Notes under the pieces: generated by a model
Databases searched by the model: none
The model's input: the letters and a program-made list of their open reading frames with translations, nothing else
Told to the model about the DNA's origin: nothing
Assembly (NCBI GenBank): GCA_965237595.1
Contig: CBDEFY010000004.1
Span: 310,001 to 374,000 of the forward strand
DNA length: 64,000 nt
Reading direction: 5' to 3'
Source: UBA9611 sp965237595
GTDB lineage: Bacteria > Chloroflexota > Dehalococcoidia > Lucifugimonadales > UBA3495
Made by a program: the position numbers and the translations under genes
Shown here: piece by piece, positions 34,974 through 43,441 of the stretch
Position numbering within the stretch: position 1 is the first letter of the stretch
Layout: the number at the start of each line of letters is the position of its first letter

Positions 34974-35960
34974 ATGGCAGACAACTTTACAATACTCGTC
35001 GGCACCGTTGGTCAAGGGATGAACGTAAGCGGCGACAGCGGCGAGACCTGGACAAAGATCCGGCAGCCGATTCCTGGGGAGAGCAATATCCGGGCCCTGC
35101 GCACCTACCCGGACAACCCCCACCGGATCCTGGCCGGTTCCGACGGACTGGGCCTGTTCCGCAGCGAAGACAACGGAGTCAACTGGGAGAGCGTGGAGTC
35201 ACCCATCGGCGACCTGCAGGTCTGGTCGGTAGCCGTGGACCCGGCCAACCCCGACACCATCTTCGCCGGCACACGCCCTGAGGGCTTCCGGTCCCGGGAC
35301 GGCGGCAAGACTTGGGACAAACTCTCCATGGGCGTGAACATGGATTGCCCCATCGGGACCCCACGGACCACCAATGTGATTGTCGACCCTCGGGACAGCA
35401 ACACCATTTGGGCTGGCATCGAGGTCGACGGCGTTTATAAGAGTCTGGACGGCGGCGACAAATGGGTGCACATGCCCGATCTGGGACCCGACTCCTTCCA
35501 CGGTGACATCCACGGCATGGGCTTGAGGCCCGGCGCCGACTCGGCGGTGTATTGCACCAGCCCCTTCGGCTTCGCCACCAGCACCGACGAGGGCGAGAGT
35601 TGGGACTACCACTACTTCCCAAAGTTCAACCCCGAGGACGTCCGGTCCTACTGCCGGGGCATGATTATCAAGCCCGACAACCCCGATGTCATGTTCGTCG
35701 GAAACGGTGATTTCATCCCCGGTATCGTCGGCTGTGTGCAGATGACCAAGGACGCAGGCAAGACCTGGGCCCCGGCCAACCTGCCCGTCGAGCCCAACTC
35801 GGTGGTCTATTGGCTGGCCAACAACCCTGAGATTCCCGATGTCGTCGCCGCAGCCACGATTTTTGGCTACGTTTACGTGAGCACGGATGGCGGCGACAAT
35901 TGGACCAAGTTGCGAAAGGAGTTTGGGGAGGTCCGGGCCCTGGCGGTAACGCCCAACTAG
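34974..35960 (+). CDS. Asp-box (BNR) repeat beta-propeller protein
   Basis: A 328-residue protein made almost wholly of seven Asp-box motifs of the S-x-D-x-G-x-x-W type: SGDSGETW, SEDNGVNW, SRDGGKTW, SLDGGDKW, STDEGESW, TKDAGKTW and STDGGDNW. Spacing is about 45 residues, as in a sialidase/photosystem II-assembly-type propeller. No catalytic sialidase residues and no signal peptide are seen, so this is a cytosolic propeller that probably binds a ligand or partner. AGAGGAG precedes the ATG. It is divergently transcribed from the cupin gene and followed by a hairpin. Substrate or partner cannot be inferred. Confidence 0.82.
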   Translation: MADNFTILVGTVGQGMNVSGDSGETWTKIRQPIPGESNIRALRTYPDNPHRILAGSDGLGLFRSEDNGVNWESVESPIGDLQVWSVAVDPANPDTIFAGTRPEGFRSRDGGKTWDKLSMGVNMDCPIGTPRTTNVIVDPRDSNTIWAGIEVDGVYKSLDGGDKWVHMPDLGPDSFHGDIHGMGLRPGADSAVYCTSPFGFATSTDEGESWDYHYFPKFNPEDVRSYCRGMIIKPDNPDVMFVGNGDFIPGIVGCVQMTKDAGKTWAPANLPVEPNSVVYWLANNPEIPDVVAAATIFGYVYVSTDGGDNWTKLRKEFGEVRALAVTPN

Positions 35961-35993
35961 GCTTCCGTATAGGGGCCATTTCCGGCAGTCAAC

Positions 35994-36022
35994 AATGGGG
36001 CGGACATTCGGTCCGCCCCATT
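35994..36022 (+). terminator. Hairpin after the Asp-box gene
   Basis: Arms AATGGGGCGGAC (35994-36005) and GTCCGCCCCATT (36011-36022) pair over 12 bases with loop ATTCG. No long T tract follows, so termination is possible but less sure. Confidence 0.55.
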
Positions 36023-36100
36023 CCTGAATCATTCAACTACCGGAGGGGCGGGTATAAACCTGCACGGATTCGATAGCGCAGGTATGACCTTAATTCCAAA

Positions 36101-36397
36101 TTAGCTTGCCTTCTTGCTGACAGCCCATGGTTTGTCGGGCAAGGAATTTTGAAACTGCCTTTGAAGGCCGCAACGCTGGCACACGCCTTCGCTGGTGGGC
36201 CCATTCGGGGACGAGATTACCCAATGGTGGGCACAATGCGTCATGATGTAATGGGCGAGCCTATCTCGGTTCTCCGCAGACGGGGCCACGCCTCGGTATA
36301 CCCAATCTTGGGCCGTCTTAAGCGGCACCTCAATCTCCAGGGCAAACTCCCGTACAGAGAAGCCCTGTTCGCGCAGCCAAGTTTTTAAGGCCGTCAT
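36101..36397 (-). CDS. HTH plus zinc-knuckle miniprotein
   Basis: A 98-residue protein in two halves. Residues 1-50 form a helix-turn-helix of the phage-repressor kind (WLREQGFSVREFALEIEVPL, KTAQDWVYRGVAPSAENRDR). Residues 54-88 hold a possible metal site: HCAHHWVISSPNGPTSEGVC then QRCGLQRQFQNSL, giving C-x2-H-H and C-x2-C ligands. The C-terminal block resembles a sequence I associate with small proteins of other Chloroflexota genomes, but I cannot name a family or function. A DNA-binding regulator sensing metal or acting on its own promoter is plausible. The ATG 36397 lies before a short AT-rich leader. Confidence 0.65.
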   Translation of the reverse strand: MTALKTWLREQGFSVREFALEIEVPLKTAQDWVYRGVAPSAENRDRLAHYIMTHCAHHWVISSPNGPTSEGVCQRCGLQRQFQNSLPDKPWAVSKKAS

Positions 36398-36727
36398 ACT
36401 ACCTATTTTACTACTTTTTGCCGGGTAGGCGTCACAGCCGTTTTTTCTCGCCTCGCTGGGCCACTCCGCCCTTCCTAAACATGGTTGTGGAATCGGTGCC
36501 GGAACTCTATTCTGGCACGCATCGCCTGGCTACCTGCGCAACGGTTCGGACAGCGCCAAGATCAATTTCCCACGCCCATCGACGGGCGTAGATATGTTCG
36601 CGTTATATCGGCTAGCAACCCTGAATGTCTCAAATACCCCTGAACGTAATCGGAGACGCTAAACAGCATCCTTCATACAGTGATTCCTGGACAGATTTCC
36701 CCTGGTGGGGAGGGCCGGCACCGCTGC
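36398..36727. other. Intergenic spacer
   Basis: I see no gene, strong hairpin or repeat family here. The first 40 bases are AT-rich (ACTACCTATTTTACTAC) and probably hold the promoter of the HTH miniprotein on the minus strand. Confidence 0.4.
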
Positions 36728-37117
36728 CTACAACGCCGCCAAGCCCACCCGGGCACAGTCTTCATCCTGCTGGGCGGTGCCTCCACTGCCGCCGATGGCG
36801 CCCACTAACTCACCGCCCTGGATGATGGGCAGGGCGCCTTGGGCCGGGATGATCCGGCCGCCCTGGGTGGCCATGATGGCCTGAATCACCGGCGAGTCAC
36901 CGGGAATGGCGCTGCTCTCCCGGCCGAAACCCACAGCGCCGACGGCCTTACCCTGAGCCGCAACGGCGCTGATGAAGATGGCCCTTTCCATGCGGTTGAA
37001 GGCCAACAGATGCCCGCCGGCGTCGCAGACCGACACGCTTAGCTGGATATTTATCTGCTCAGCCTCGGCTATCGCTGCTTGGACCATCCTGTTTGCGTCG
37101 CTCAGCGTGAGTGCCAT
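36728..37117 (-). CDS. GlcG/HbpS-type heme-degrading family protein
   Basis: A 129-residue protein of the GlcG (DUF336) family: DANRMVQAAIAEAEQINIQL, VSVCDAGGHLLAFNRMERA, and the C-terminal GALPIIQGGELVGAIGGSGG. Members form oligomers and include heme-binding HbpS and the accessory protein of glycolate oxidase clusters. No glycolate oxidase gene is nearby. The next plus-strand gene is a flavin monooxygenase starting 260 bases away in divergent orientation. Length and frame are complete. The role here is open. Confidence 0.85.
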   Translation of the reverse strand: MALTLSDANRMVQAAIAEAEQINIQLSVSVCDAGGHLLAFNRMERAIFISAVAAQGKAVGAVGFGRESSAIPGDSPVIQAIMATQGGRIIPAQGALPIIQGGELVGAIGGSGGTAQQDEDCARVGLAAL

Positions 37118-37377
37118 GATTGATGCCTCCTAGCTGCTTATTGAGGCCTCAATAATACATTTTGGGTCCATCCCTCACAACACAGTATTGATATGCGGTT
37201 GCCACTAGAATTCATAATGACTATAATCCTCGGTGTCATTTGCAGGAATACCGATTTGAATCTGCACGAGAATCGTGATTTCTGCGCCTGTCTGCGCCGG
37301 AAATTGGATGCAGGCCCCGGTAAATGACGGCCGCCCAGCCTCGGTGATTCGGCGGCCGGAAGCGCGAGGAGGAGAAA

Positions 37378-38577
37378 ATGGTTGACCAGCTAGCACGACC
37401 CAAAGATCACTCAGAGATCTACTGGTTCTCCGAACAGCCCTACGGCCACGTTGGCAACGAGGACTTGGAGAAGTACGACTCCGGGCGCCTCGGCTTTCCC
37501 AACACCTTTTTCGACCCGGCAAAGGCCTCTATACTCTATAACCAGTACCACGAGCAATACCAACTGGCCGATGAGGTAGGCTTCGACGGCATCATGACCA
37601 ACGAGCACCACGCCTCGTACTGGTGCATGAAGCCAGCAGTAAACCTGGACGCCGCCGTGATCTCAAAGCTCACTAAGCGGGTAAAGATCGCCATCCTCGG
37701 CAACGTAATCGCTGTAAACGACCCGATTCGCATGGCGGAAGAGATCGCCATGCTGGACTGTTACTCTGGGGGCCGCATAATCTCCGGCTTTGTTCGGGGC
37801 ACTGCGGTCGAAACGTTGCAATCCGGTATCGACCCCACCGAAAACCGGACCAGGTTCGAAGAAGCCCATGACCTGATAATCAAGTGTTGGACCCAGCCCG
37901 GGCCATTCCGGTATGAAGGCAACCACTACCAATACCGCGTGGTAAATCCTTGGGTCGTCCCGATGCAAAAACCCCATCCGGACATCTGGTTCCCCGGCAC
38001 CGGTAGCCCGGAGAGCGTTGTGTGGGCCGCCAAGCACAGGCACCCGTATATGAATCTGGGCGCCTTGGTGGACACCACCGAATGGCTGCGACAGGTGTAC
38101 ATTGACACCGCAAAAGAAGAGGGATACCAAGCAGGACCGGAGCATTTCGGTTACTTGCTCCGGGTGTTGGTGGCGGACACCGACGAAAAGGCCATCGAAC
38201 TCGGCCGGGAGTTCCAATGGACCATTGCGCACCGCCAGCGCGGGCCCCTTGAACACAATGACCCCCCAGGCTACCAGTCCCGGGCGGCCGTGGCGGTCAA
38301 GGCCCAGCGTCCCACGCAAAACGTCGCCGGAGCCGGTGGGCTGGGCGTTGGATTTTCCTATGATGAGCTTCGGGCAGTAAACAATATCATCGTAGGGAAT
38401 CCCGCTACGGTGACCCAGAAATTAAGGGAGGTCATCGAGCGGTTGAGCCCCGGCTACCTCCACATATACGGCAACGAAGGGGCGATGAAACACGAGGACG
38501 TTATGCGCTCGATTGACTTGCTGGGCAAAGAGGTTATCCCGGCCCTGCACGAGATTCCCCTGAAGCCCTACGAATAG
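37378..38577 (+). CDS. Luciferase-like (F420/FMN) monooxygenase
   Basis: A 399-residue LLM-family TIM-barrel enzyme: N-terminal EIYWFSEQPYGHVGNEDLEK, DEVGFDGIMTNEHHASYWC, IAILGNVIAVNDPIRMAEEI, GRIISGFVRGTAVE and the C-terminal YGNEGAMKHEDVMRSIDLLG. The NEHH and GFVRG segments resemble the long-chain or aromatic alkanesulfonate/limonene-type monooxygenases that use reduced FMN. The exact substrate is unknown. GAGGAGGAG stands just before the ATG. The gene is complete, unlike the other LLM at 16161, and ends before a strong terminator. Confidence 0.88.
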   Translation: MVDQLARPKDHSEIYWFSEQPYGHVGNEDLEKYDSGRLGFPNTFFDPAKASILYNQYHEQYQLADEVGFDGIMTNEHHASYWCMKPAVNLDAAVISKLTKRVKIAILGNVIAVNDPIRMAEEIAMLDCYSGGRIISGFVRGTAVETLQSGIDPTENRTRFEEAHDLIIKCWTQPGPFRYEGNHYQYRVVNPWVVPMQKPHPDIWFPGTGSPESVVWAAKHRHPYMNLGALVDTTEWLRQVYIDTAKEEGYQAGPEHFGYLLRVLVADTDEKAIELGREFQWTIAHRQRGPLEHNDPPGYQSRAAVAVKAQRPTQNVAGAGGLGVGFSYDELRAVNNIIVGNPATVTQKLREVIERLSPGYLHIYGNEGAMKHEDVMRSIDLLGKEVIPALHEIPLKPYE

Positions 38578-38606
38578 CGGTCAGTGATCAGCTATCAGGC
38601 ATCCAA

Positions 38607-38640
38607 GAAAACCCGCTCGTTGTGAGCGGGTTTTCTTTCT
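38607..38640. terminator. Intrinsic terminator
   Basis: Stem GAAAACCCGCTC (38607-38618) / GAGCGGGTTTTC (38624-38635), loop GTTGT, followed by TTTCT. It ends the LLM gene on the plus strand and can also serve the convergent isochorismatase-fold gene. Confidence 0.88.
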
Positions 38641-38666
38641 AGGGCTGTAGGTGCCGCTGCAGATGG

Positions 38667-39269
38667 TTATTCGAGGGCGGTGATCGTCTCGTCCGTGGTT
38701 CGAACCCGGACCAATAGGGGCAACACGTGATTGACGGTCATCTCGTGGACATCGACCTCGCCGGCGGTGCAGCAATCGCTGACCACCACACACTGCACGT
38801 CTCGGTTTTTGGCGTCCCGGGCCGTGCCTTCCACGCTGCGCTGGGTGGAGATTCCGCCCACCAGGATGGTCTCGGTTCCCAGGTGACGCAGAATCTGGTC
38901 CAGGTTGGTGCCGTAGTAAGCGCTGAACCGGGGCTTCACCAGCAGGAAGTCTTCGGGCTGCATGGCCAACTCGTCGATGACATCAACTGCCGGAGAGCCC
39001 GGCAACATGGGATTGCCGCCGCCACCGCCGACGTCGGAGACGGTCTTTGGAGCGTCGGCGTTATCGGCTCTGCGGTGGGTGGTGATGTAGATGAGCGGCG
39101 TTCCGACCTTCCGGCAGTGGGCAATCATCTTCTGGAAGCTGGCCACGATGTCTTTGCGGTTATCGGGCAGCGTATAGGTGGGGCCGGGACCACCTTTGGC
39201 GATGGCGTTCACCATGTCAATGATGATGAAGGCGGTCTTCTTAGGGTCCAGCTTTAGGGCATCAGGCAT
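38667..39269 (-). CDS. Isochorismatase-fold protein lacking the catalytic cysteine
   Basis: A 200-residue cysteine-hydrolase-superfamily protein. The catalytic Asp (AFIIIDMVNAIA) and Lys (LVKPRFSAYYGTNLD) are present. The nucleophile position, normally in the form TxxCVxxTARDA, reads STQRSVEGTARDA, so Cys is replaced by Ser. Relatives with Cys are N-carbamoyl amidases, nicotinamidases or isochorismatases. With Ser the protein may be a weak hydrolase, a binding protein, or an isochorismatase-like enzyme that does not use a thiol. The frame is undamaged and the fold-defining parts are intact, so selection appears to have kept it. ATG 39269 is the first start. Confidence 0.8.
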   Translation of the reverse strand: MPDALKLDPKKTAFIIIDMVNAIAKGGPGPTYTLPDNRKDIVASFQKMIAHCRKVGTPLIYITTHRRADNADAPKTVSDVGGGGGNPMLPGSPAVDVIDELAMQPEDFLLVKPRFSAYYGTNLDQILRHLGTETILVGGISTQRSVEGTARDAKNRDVQCVVVSDCCTAGEVDVHEMTVNHVLPLLVRVRTTDETITALE

Positions 39270-39328
39270 TGATATTCCTCTCTTCTAGCTTGGCGAAGCC
39301 CCTTCGCCTCAAAAGTGATAATAATCGG

Positions 39329-39495
39329 CCGTGGCCCCGATTTCATCGGGGCTCCATGTACGCCTCCCTCTGTCACCCCGAGCCCTTCGGCTCCGCTCAG
39401 GATAAACTCCGAGAGGGGTCTCCTTACTGCTGGATTGACCCGTTGTTGTGTAACGGGATTCTTCGTCGCTCCGCTCCTCAGATGACAATTTTTGG
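39329..39495. repeat. Dispersed intergenic repeat cluster
   Basis: A hairpin GGCCCCGAT/ATCGGGGCT (about 39333-39353) precedes a copy of the TGTCACCCCGAGC...CTCCGCTCAGGA type repeat that also appears, diverged, at 9757-9790 and 53983-54070. No gene is present. Confidence 0.6.
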
Positions 39496-39524
39496 GCAAA
39501 GCCTGGGGAGGCCCTCGATCCAGG

Positions 39525-39722
39525 CTAACTGGTAAAGCTCGCGGGACTGGCTAGAAACTTGGTCCGGCAGTCCAGCCCGCAGAAATACAGCCACTGACCG
39601 TCATGGAAGATACGGGTGCCCTGTTCAGGGTCCACCTCAGCGGCGCCATGGACGGTCTGCGAAGTCTGGGCCCGCGCCTGTTCCTCGTCTATCTCTTTTC
39701 CGCATACGAGGTCTTTTGCCAT
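39525..39722 (-). CDS. YHS-domain protein
   Basis: A 65-residue protein with the YHS pattern: DLVCGKEIDEEQAR at the start and WLYFCGLDCRTKFLASPASF at the end, giving C...C-x3-C ligands. YHS domains bind metals such as copper or iron and often sit in metal transporters or monooxygenases. Here the domain stands alone. It lies between the isochorismatase-fold gene and the acyl-CoA dehydrogenases, all on the minus strand, separated by more than 100 bases on either side. Confidence 0.82.
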   Translation of the reverse strand: MAKDLVCGKEIDEEQARAQTSQTVHGAAEVDPEQGTRIFHDGQWLYFCGLDCRTKFLASPASFTS

Positions 39723-39826
39723 TGATCACTCTCCGCTATCGAGGCCGCTGATCAGCCCGGCGGCTCTTGTCGACTGAATCTGGGTTTGACTGAATGTGGG
39801 TACCGGTCCCGTTAGACCCCGTCTTT

Positions 39827-41014
39827 TTAGACACTCGTGGGCAGGGGCATTCCCAGCCGGACCTTCCCGGGAACGTCCAGCAGGGCTGCGGCAATCCTGG
39901 ACCGGTGGTCGTAGGTCGTCCCCAGACGCATGGTCCAGGATGTGACCCGGCGGAACCACAGGTGCAGGTCGAACTCCATCATGAAACCGATGCCGCCGTG
40001 GACCACCTGGGAGGAACGCACCACTGCCTCGCACTTCTCGTTGCAGAAAGCCTTGGCCTGGGACACTTCAACCGAGGCGGGAAGGCCTTGGTCCATCTTC
40101 CACAGGGCTTCGTAGGTCAGCATCTGGCCGCCGTCAACGTGGAGAATCATATCGGCCAGCATGTGCTGTACCGACTGGAAGGCCCCGATGGGCCGTCCGA
40201 AAGCCACCCGGTTCTTGGCGTATTCGATGGCCATCTCGGCGTCTTTCCGGGCCGCGCCGACCATCTGGCAGCACAGCAACGCGGTGGCCCGGTCCAGCAT
40301 CCGCTCCACGATGGGCCATCCCTGGTCCACCTCGCCCACCAAGGCCGCCCGCCCAACGCGGACTTCCTGGAAGTCCACCCGGCTCTGCTTGTCCTTGGCC
40401 AGGGTGAGCAGGGGCGTTTGGGCGACTCCGGTGCCGTTGGGGTCCACCAGGAACAGGGAGATTCCCTGGTTAGCGCCTTGGCCGGCGTTTGACACGGGAG
40501 ACGTGCGGCAAGCCACCAGGCACCGCTGGGCCACGATGAAGTTGTCGACGAACATCTTGGTGCCGTTCAGCACCCAGCCGTCGCCATCGGCCTTGGCTTC
40601 CAACTGCATGGCTTCAGGTATCAGACGCGGGTCACGCTCGGTAACGGCCCAGGTGAGGACCATGTCGCCATCACTTACCGCCGGAAGTAGTTCCTGCTTC
40701 TGCTGCCCGGTCCCATCGCTGGCGACGGTGAGAGCCGCTACCACGGTGCTGTGCAAGGGGACCGGCGCCAAGACCCGTCCGACCTCTTCGAGCACCAGAC
40801 CCAGGTAAGCCAGAGGCAGTCCCTGGCCGCCGTACTCTTCCGGGACCGCCAGCCCCAGCCACCCCAGTTCAGCCATCTGCTTCCAGAGGGCCGGCGGGTA
40901 GCCCAGGCCGTCGATCTCCATCTCGCGGACCATGGCCGTAGGGCATTCCGCTTCCAAGAACTCCCTGGCCACGTTCTTCAGCATCTGTTCTTCTTCGGAG
41001 GGCAATATATCCAT
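39827..41014 (-). CDS. Acyl-CoA dehydrogenase
   Basis: About 395 residues. It oxidises an acyl-CoA at the alpha-beta bond and passes electrons to ETF. Visible are the N-terminal helical domain (MDILPSEEEQMLKNVAREFL), the FAD loop VLTWAVTERDPRLIPEAMQL, and the C-terminal catalytic domain FGRPIGAFQSVQHMLADMIL with VHGGIGFMMEFDLHLWFRRV. The glutamate expected near VHGGIGF cannot be assigned with certainty. ATG 41014 is chosen over the longer frame because AAGGA precedes it and homology starts there. A second dehydrogenase gene and a fused ETF lie directly upstream on the same strand. Confidence 0.92.
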   Translation of the reverse strand: MDILPSEEEQMLKNVAREFLEAECPTAMVREMEIDGLGYPPALWKQMAELGWLGLAVPEEYGGQGLPLAYLGLVLEEVGRVLAPVPLHSTVVAALTVASDGTGQQKQELLPAVSDGDMVLTWAVTERDPRLIPEAMQLEAKADGDGWVLNGTKMFVDNFIVAQRCLVACRTSPVSNAGQGANQGISLFLVDPNGTGVAQTPLLTLAKDKQSRVDFQEVRVGRAALVGEVDQGWPIVERMLDRATALLCCQMVGAARKDAEMAIEYAKNRVAFGRPIGAFQSVQHMLADMILHVDGGQMLTYEALWKMDQGLPASVEVSQAKAFCNEKCEAVVRSSQVVHGGIGFMMEFDLHLWFRRVTSWTMRLGTTYDHRSRIAAALLDVPGKVRLGMPLPTSV

Positions 41015-41114
41015 GGTTTTCCTTGTTATCCCAGTGGATTTATCCGCATGGTCACGCCCCATTGACGTAACACTTGACGTAACGCGCAGCGTATTAACGC
41101 GGTTGTACCGCCGC

Positions 41115-42317
41115 CTAGCCCCTGGGCAGGCCCAGGCCACGGCGGGCCATCTGGTCGCGCATGATCTGCACGCTGCCGTGGTTGATCCCCGACTGGAACG
41201 AGCCCATCAGGTTGTGGGCGTACAGACCGTCCTCGATGGCCTCAGGAGACCCGTTCAGAAGCTGGGCGTATGGCCCCAGTATCTGGGAGATGGCCTCGGT
41301 GGTGTGAACGCCGTGCTCGGGTGCCCAGACCTTCTCGGCCGAGCCTTCGTAGGTGAACTCGCCGCCCCGTTCCACCAGGGACATGCTGCGCATGGTCATT
41401 AGGCGGCAGACCTGGGCCTCGATCCACAGTTCGGCCAGCTTGTCCCGGACCGCTGGGTCATCAGCCGGGGAATGGCCGCCGAAGTCGTTCTCCTTGACCC
41501 AGTTGACGATGTCCTCGTCGCGGCGGACCGAGATCAGATACCGGCTGGCGCCGACACGGTCCAGGTTCAGCCCCATGGCGCCCACGTACCAACCGGCGTT
41601 CTCCTCGCCCAGCATGCAGGACGCAGGAATGCGGACGTTCTCGAAGAAGGTCTCGTTGGTGCGGGCCATGCCGTAGGTGGTGCCGATTGGGGCGGGTGGG
41701 TCGCTCTGGATGGTCCACAGCGGCCGGACGGTTATTCCAGGCGTATTCATGGGTATCAGGAAGATGGAGATGCCGTGGTGCCTGGGTGCGTCGGGGTCGG
41801 TGCGGCACATCATATAGATGTGGGATGCGTAGTGGGCGGCCGAGGTGTACATCTTCTGTCCGTTGATTACGTACTCGTCTCCGTCCCGCACGGACCGGCA
41901 TTGCAGTCCCGCCAGGTCGGCCCCAGCTTGAGGCTCGGTGAAACCCAGGGCGAAGATGATCTCGCCGCGGATCATCCCTGGGATGAAGTATTCTTTCTGT
42001 TCCTCGGTCCCGGCGGCAAGGATGGCCGGCGCTCCGCTTCCCGCGCCGCCCACTCCGATGCCTACCCTGGTGAACTCTTCCTCAACGATGTACTGGTCGA
42101 TGCGGCTGCCGCTCTGGCCGCCGTACTCCTTGGGCCAGCTGATGCCGATCCAGCCCTTGTCGGCGACCTTCTTCACTAGGTCGCGGTACTCGGGGCCGCG
42201 GCCCCCTTCTTCGCCGCTCTCCAGTTCGTCAAGGAGTCCTTGACTGACGTTCGCGGCGATGAATTCCCGAACTTCCCGGCGCAGGTCCTCTTGTTCCGCT
42301 GTGTAACCAAAATCCAT
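41115..42317 (-). CDS. Acyl-CoA dehydrogenase
   Basis: A protein of about 400 residues: MDFGYTAEQEDLRREVREFI, GWIGISWPKEYGGQSGS, the FAD segment FALGFTEPQAGADLAGLQC, YVINGQKMYTSAAHYASHIY, then RYLISVRRDEDIVNWVKEND, ending GSFQSGINHGSVQIMRDQMA. It is diverged from the adjacent dehydrogenase, so the pair may act on different chain lengths or form a hetero-oligomer, as paired acyl-CoA dehydrogenases do in steroid catabolism (inference). ATG 42317 is preferred to the TTG at 42332, with GGAG upstream. About 100 bases separate it from the downstream paralogue. Confidence 0.92.
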   Translation of the reverse strand: MDFGYTAEQEDLRREVREFIAANVSQGLLDELESGEEGGRGPEYRDLVKKVADKGWIGISWPKEYGGQSGSRIDQYIVEEEFTRVGIGVGGAGSGAPAILAAGTEEQKEYFIPGMIRGEIIFALGFTEPQAGADLAGLQCRSVRDGDEYVINGQKMYTSAAHYASHIYMMCRTDPDAPRHHGISIFLIPMNTPGITVRPLWTIQSDPPAPIGTTYGMARTNETFFENVRIPASCMLGEENAGWYVGAMGLNLDRVGASRYLISVRRDEDIVNWVKENDFGGHSPADDPAVRDKLAELWIEAQVCRLMTMRSMSLVERGGEFTYEGSAEKVWAPEHGVHTTEAISQILGPYAQLLNGSPEAIEDGLYAHNLMGSFQSGINHGSVQIMRDQMARRGLGLPRG

Positions 42318-42476
42318 TTTGCGACTCTCCAATCCTGGGTGAAAACCGGGCTTGTAAACGTGCGACCGCTACTCATAATCACGCATTAGCCATTTTGCTG
42401 CGCCGTGGAATAGGTGTCAAGTTGAGGCAGGCGGCACGGCTAGGCGGACGGACCGGCACAATCTCTTCAGTAAAAA

Positions 42477-42920
42477 TTAGATTCCGGAGGACGTATGCTG
42501 ATTCCGAGATTTCCACGCTTTAACCAGATTGGCGACTGCCAGCAGAATGCCCAAGCCAACGACGGCAACCTGGGATGGGGTCATTTTCCCCACAATATGG
42601 GGAGGATCTCCGACATAAACGCCTACGGAATGCTCGAGCTGACCTGCGCCGATAACTAACGCGGTCATGACAAACATTACCCGGGCGACCCGCAGGATTG
42701 GATTGCGGGGCCTCCACAGCCTATAAGCAGCAAAGGCCAGAAGGAGAAAAGGAACGCCCGTGTAAAGATGCGCTAACGCATGGCTGGCTCCATCGGGGGA
42801 GTCAGAAGGATTACCGAAAATTTGATTCCCAGCGACGAACAATGCCAAGGAAGAGACAACCCATAATGTTCCTTTGTGTCGTTGCAGGACCGAGGCCCGT
42901 ATTGTTCCTAATCGCAGCAT
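42477..42920 (-). CDS. Small membrane protein, unknown
   Basis: About 147 residues with four likely membrane segments (GTLWVVSSLALFVAGNQIF, LYTGVPFLLLAFAAYRLW, ILRVARVMFVMTALVIGAG, QVAVVGLGILLAVANLVKAW), and a short basic tail. I do not recognise the family. ATG 42920 is used because GAGG lies upstream; a TTG at 42953 would extend it by 11 residues and overlap the next gene. It follows the other small membrane protein on the same strand, so the two could be one unit. Confidence 0.55.
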   Translation of the reverse strand: MLRLGTIRASVLQRHKGTLWVVSSLALFVAGNQIFGNPSDSPDGASHALAHLYTGVPFLLLAFAAYRLWRPRNPILRVARVMFVMTALVIGAGQLEHSVGVYVGDPPHIVGKMTPSQVAVVGLGILLAVANLVKAWKSRNQHTSSGI

Positions 42921-42940
42921 GCTTGTCCACGTTCCTCTAC

Positions 42941-43384
42941 TTACCGCCGCCAATCCTCGTCAGCTTGCATGGGTCCGAGGATTCGACGACGGTATAAGTA
43001 ACCGAATGCTCCTGTGACCGCGCCCAGGATTCCTCCCGAAACGAGTCCTACATATGGGGCAACCGAAGAGGGTCGTGGATTCACGAAGGCCATGTCCTCT
43101 GTGAAAACCATTCCGGTTATTCCCCCTATAGACACCCCCAGAGTGATCCCCATGAACATCACGAAAACTACCCACACTTTCGTGGCTTTGACGAAGCCAA
43201 AAAGCACGATCGACACTACGGCGCCTGTTCCCGCCCCGATTATCGCGAACGCATATGCAACGAGTTGGCAGGTGTCGCTGTCATATCCTGGGTCTGTACA
43301 CTCCGCAAAAATAAGGGCCGCCCCAACCACACCCCCCACCACCAAACCCATAACGACGCCGGGAACGACCCACGACCAACCCAT
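42941..43384 (-). CDS. Glycine-rich membrane protein, unknown
   Basis: A 147-residue protein with four predicted membrane helices rich in Gly and Val (VVPGVVMGLVVGGVVGAALI, AYAFAIIGAGTGAVVSIVLF, VWVVFVMFMGITLGVSIGGI, YVGLVSGGILGAVTGAFGYL) and a charged cytoplasmic tail. Cys residues occur in ECTDPGYDSDTC, probably an exposed loop that could form a disulfide. No family is recognised. Base composition is less GC-rich than in the neighbouring ETF gene. It ends 20 bases before the next membrane protein. Confidence 0.6.
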   Translation of the reverse strand: MGWSWVVPGVVMGLVVGGVVGAALIFAECTDPGYDSDTCQLVAYAFAIIGAGTGAVVSIVLFGFVKATKVWVVFVMFMGITLGVSIGGITGMVFTEDMAFVNPRPSSVAPYVGLVSGGILGAVTGAFGYLYRRRILGPMQADEDWRR

Positions 43385-43441
43385 TCGGATACCTCCAGAC
43401 GCTTTATCTCCACCCGTTACCTAGCGTTTCTAGGACGCAGG

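Noticed and set aside
38690..38725. GGTTCGAACCCGGACC looks like a tRNA T-loop
   Set aside because: It lies inside the intact coding end of the isochorismatase-fold gene (RVRTTDET), so it is coincidental.
39794..42179. Long plus-strand frames opposite the acyl-CoA dehydrogenases
   Set aside because: Antisense shadows of two clear acyl-CoA dehydrogenase genes.
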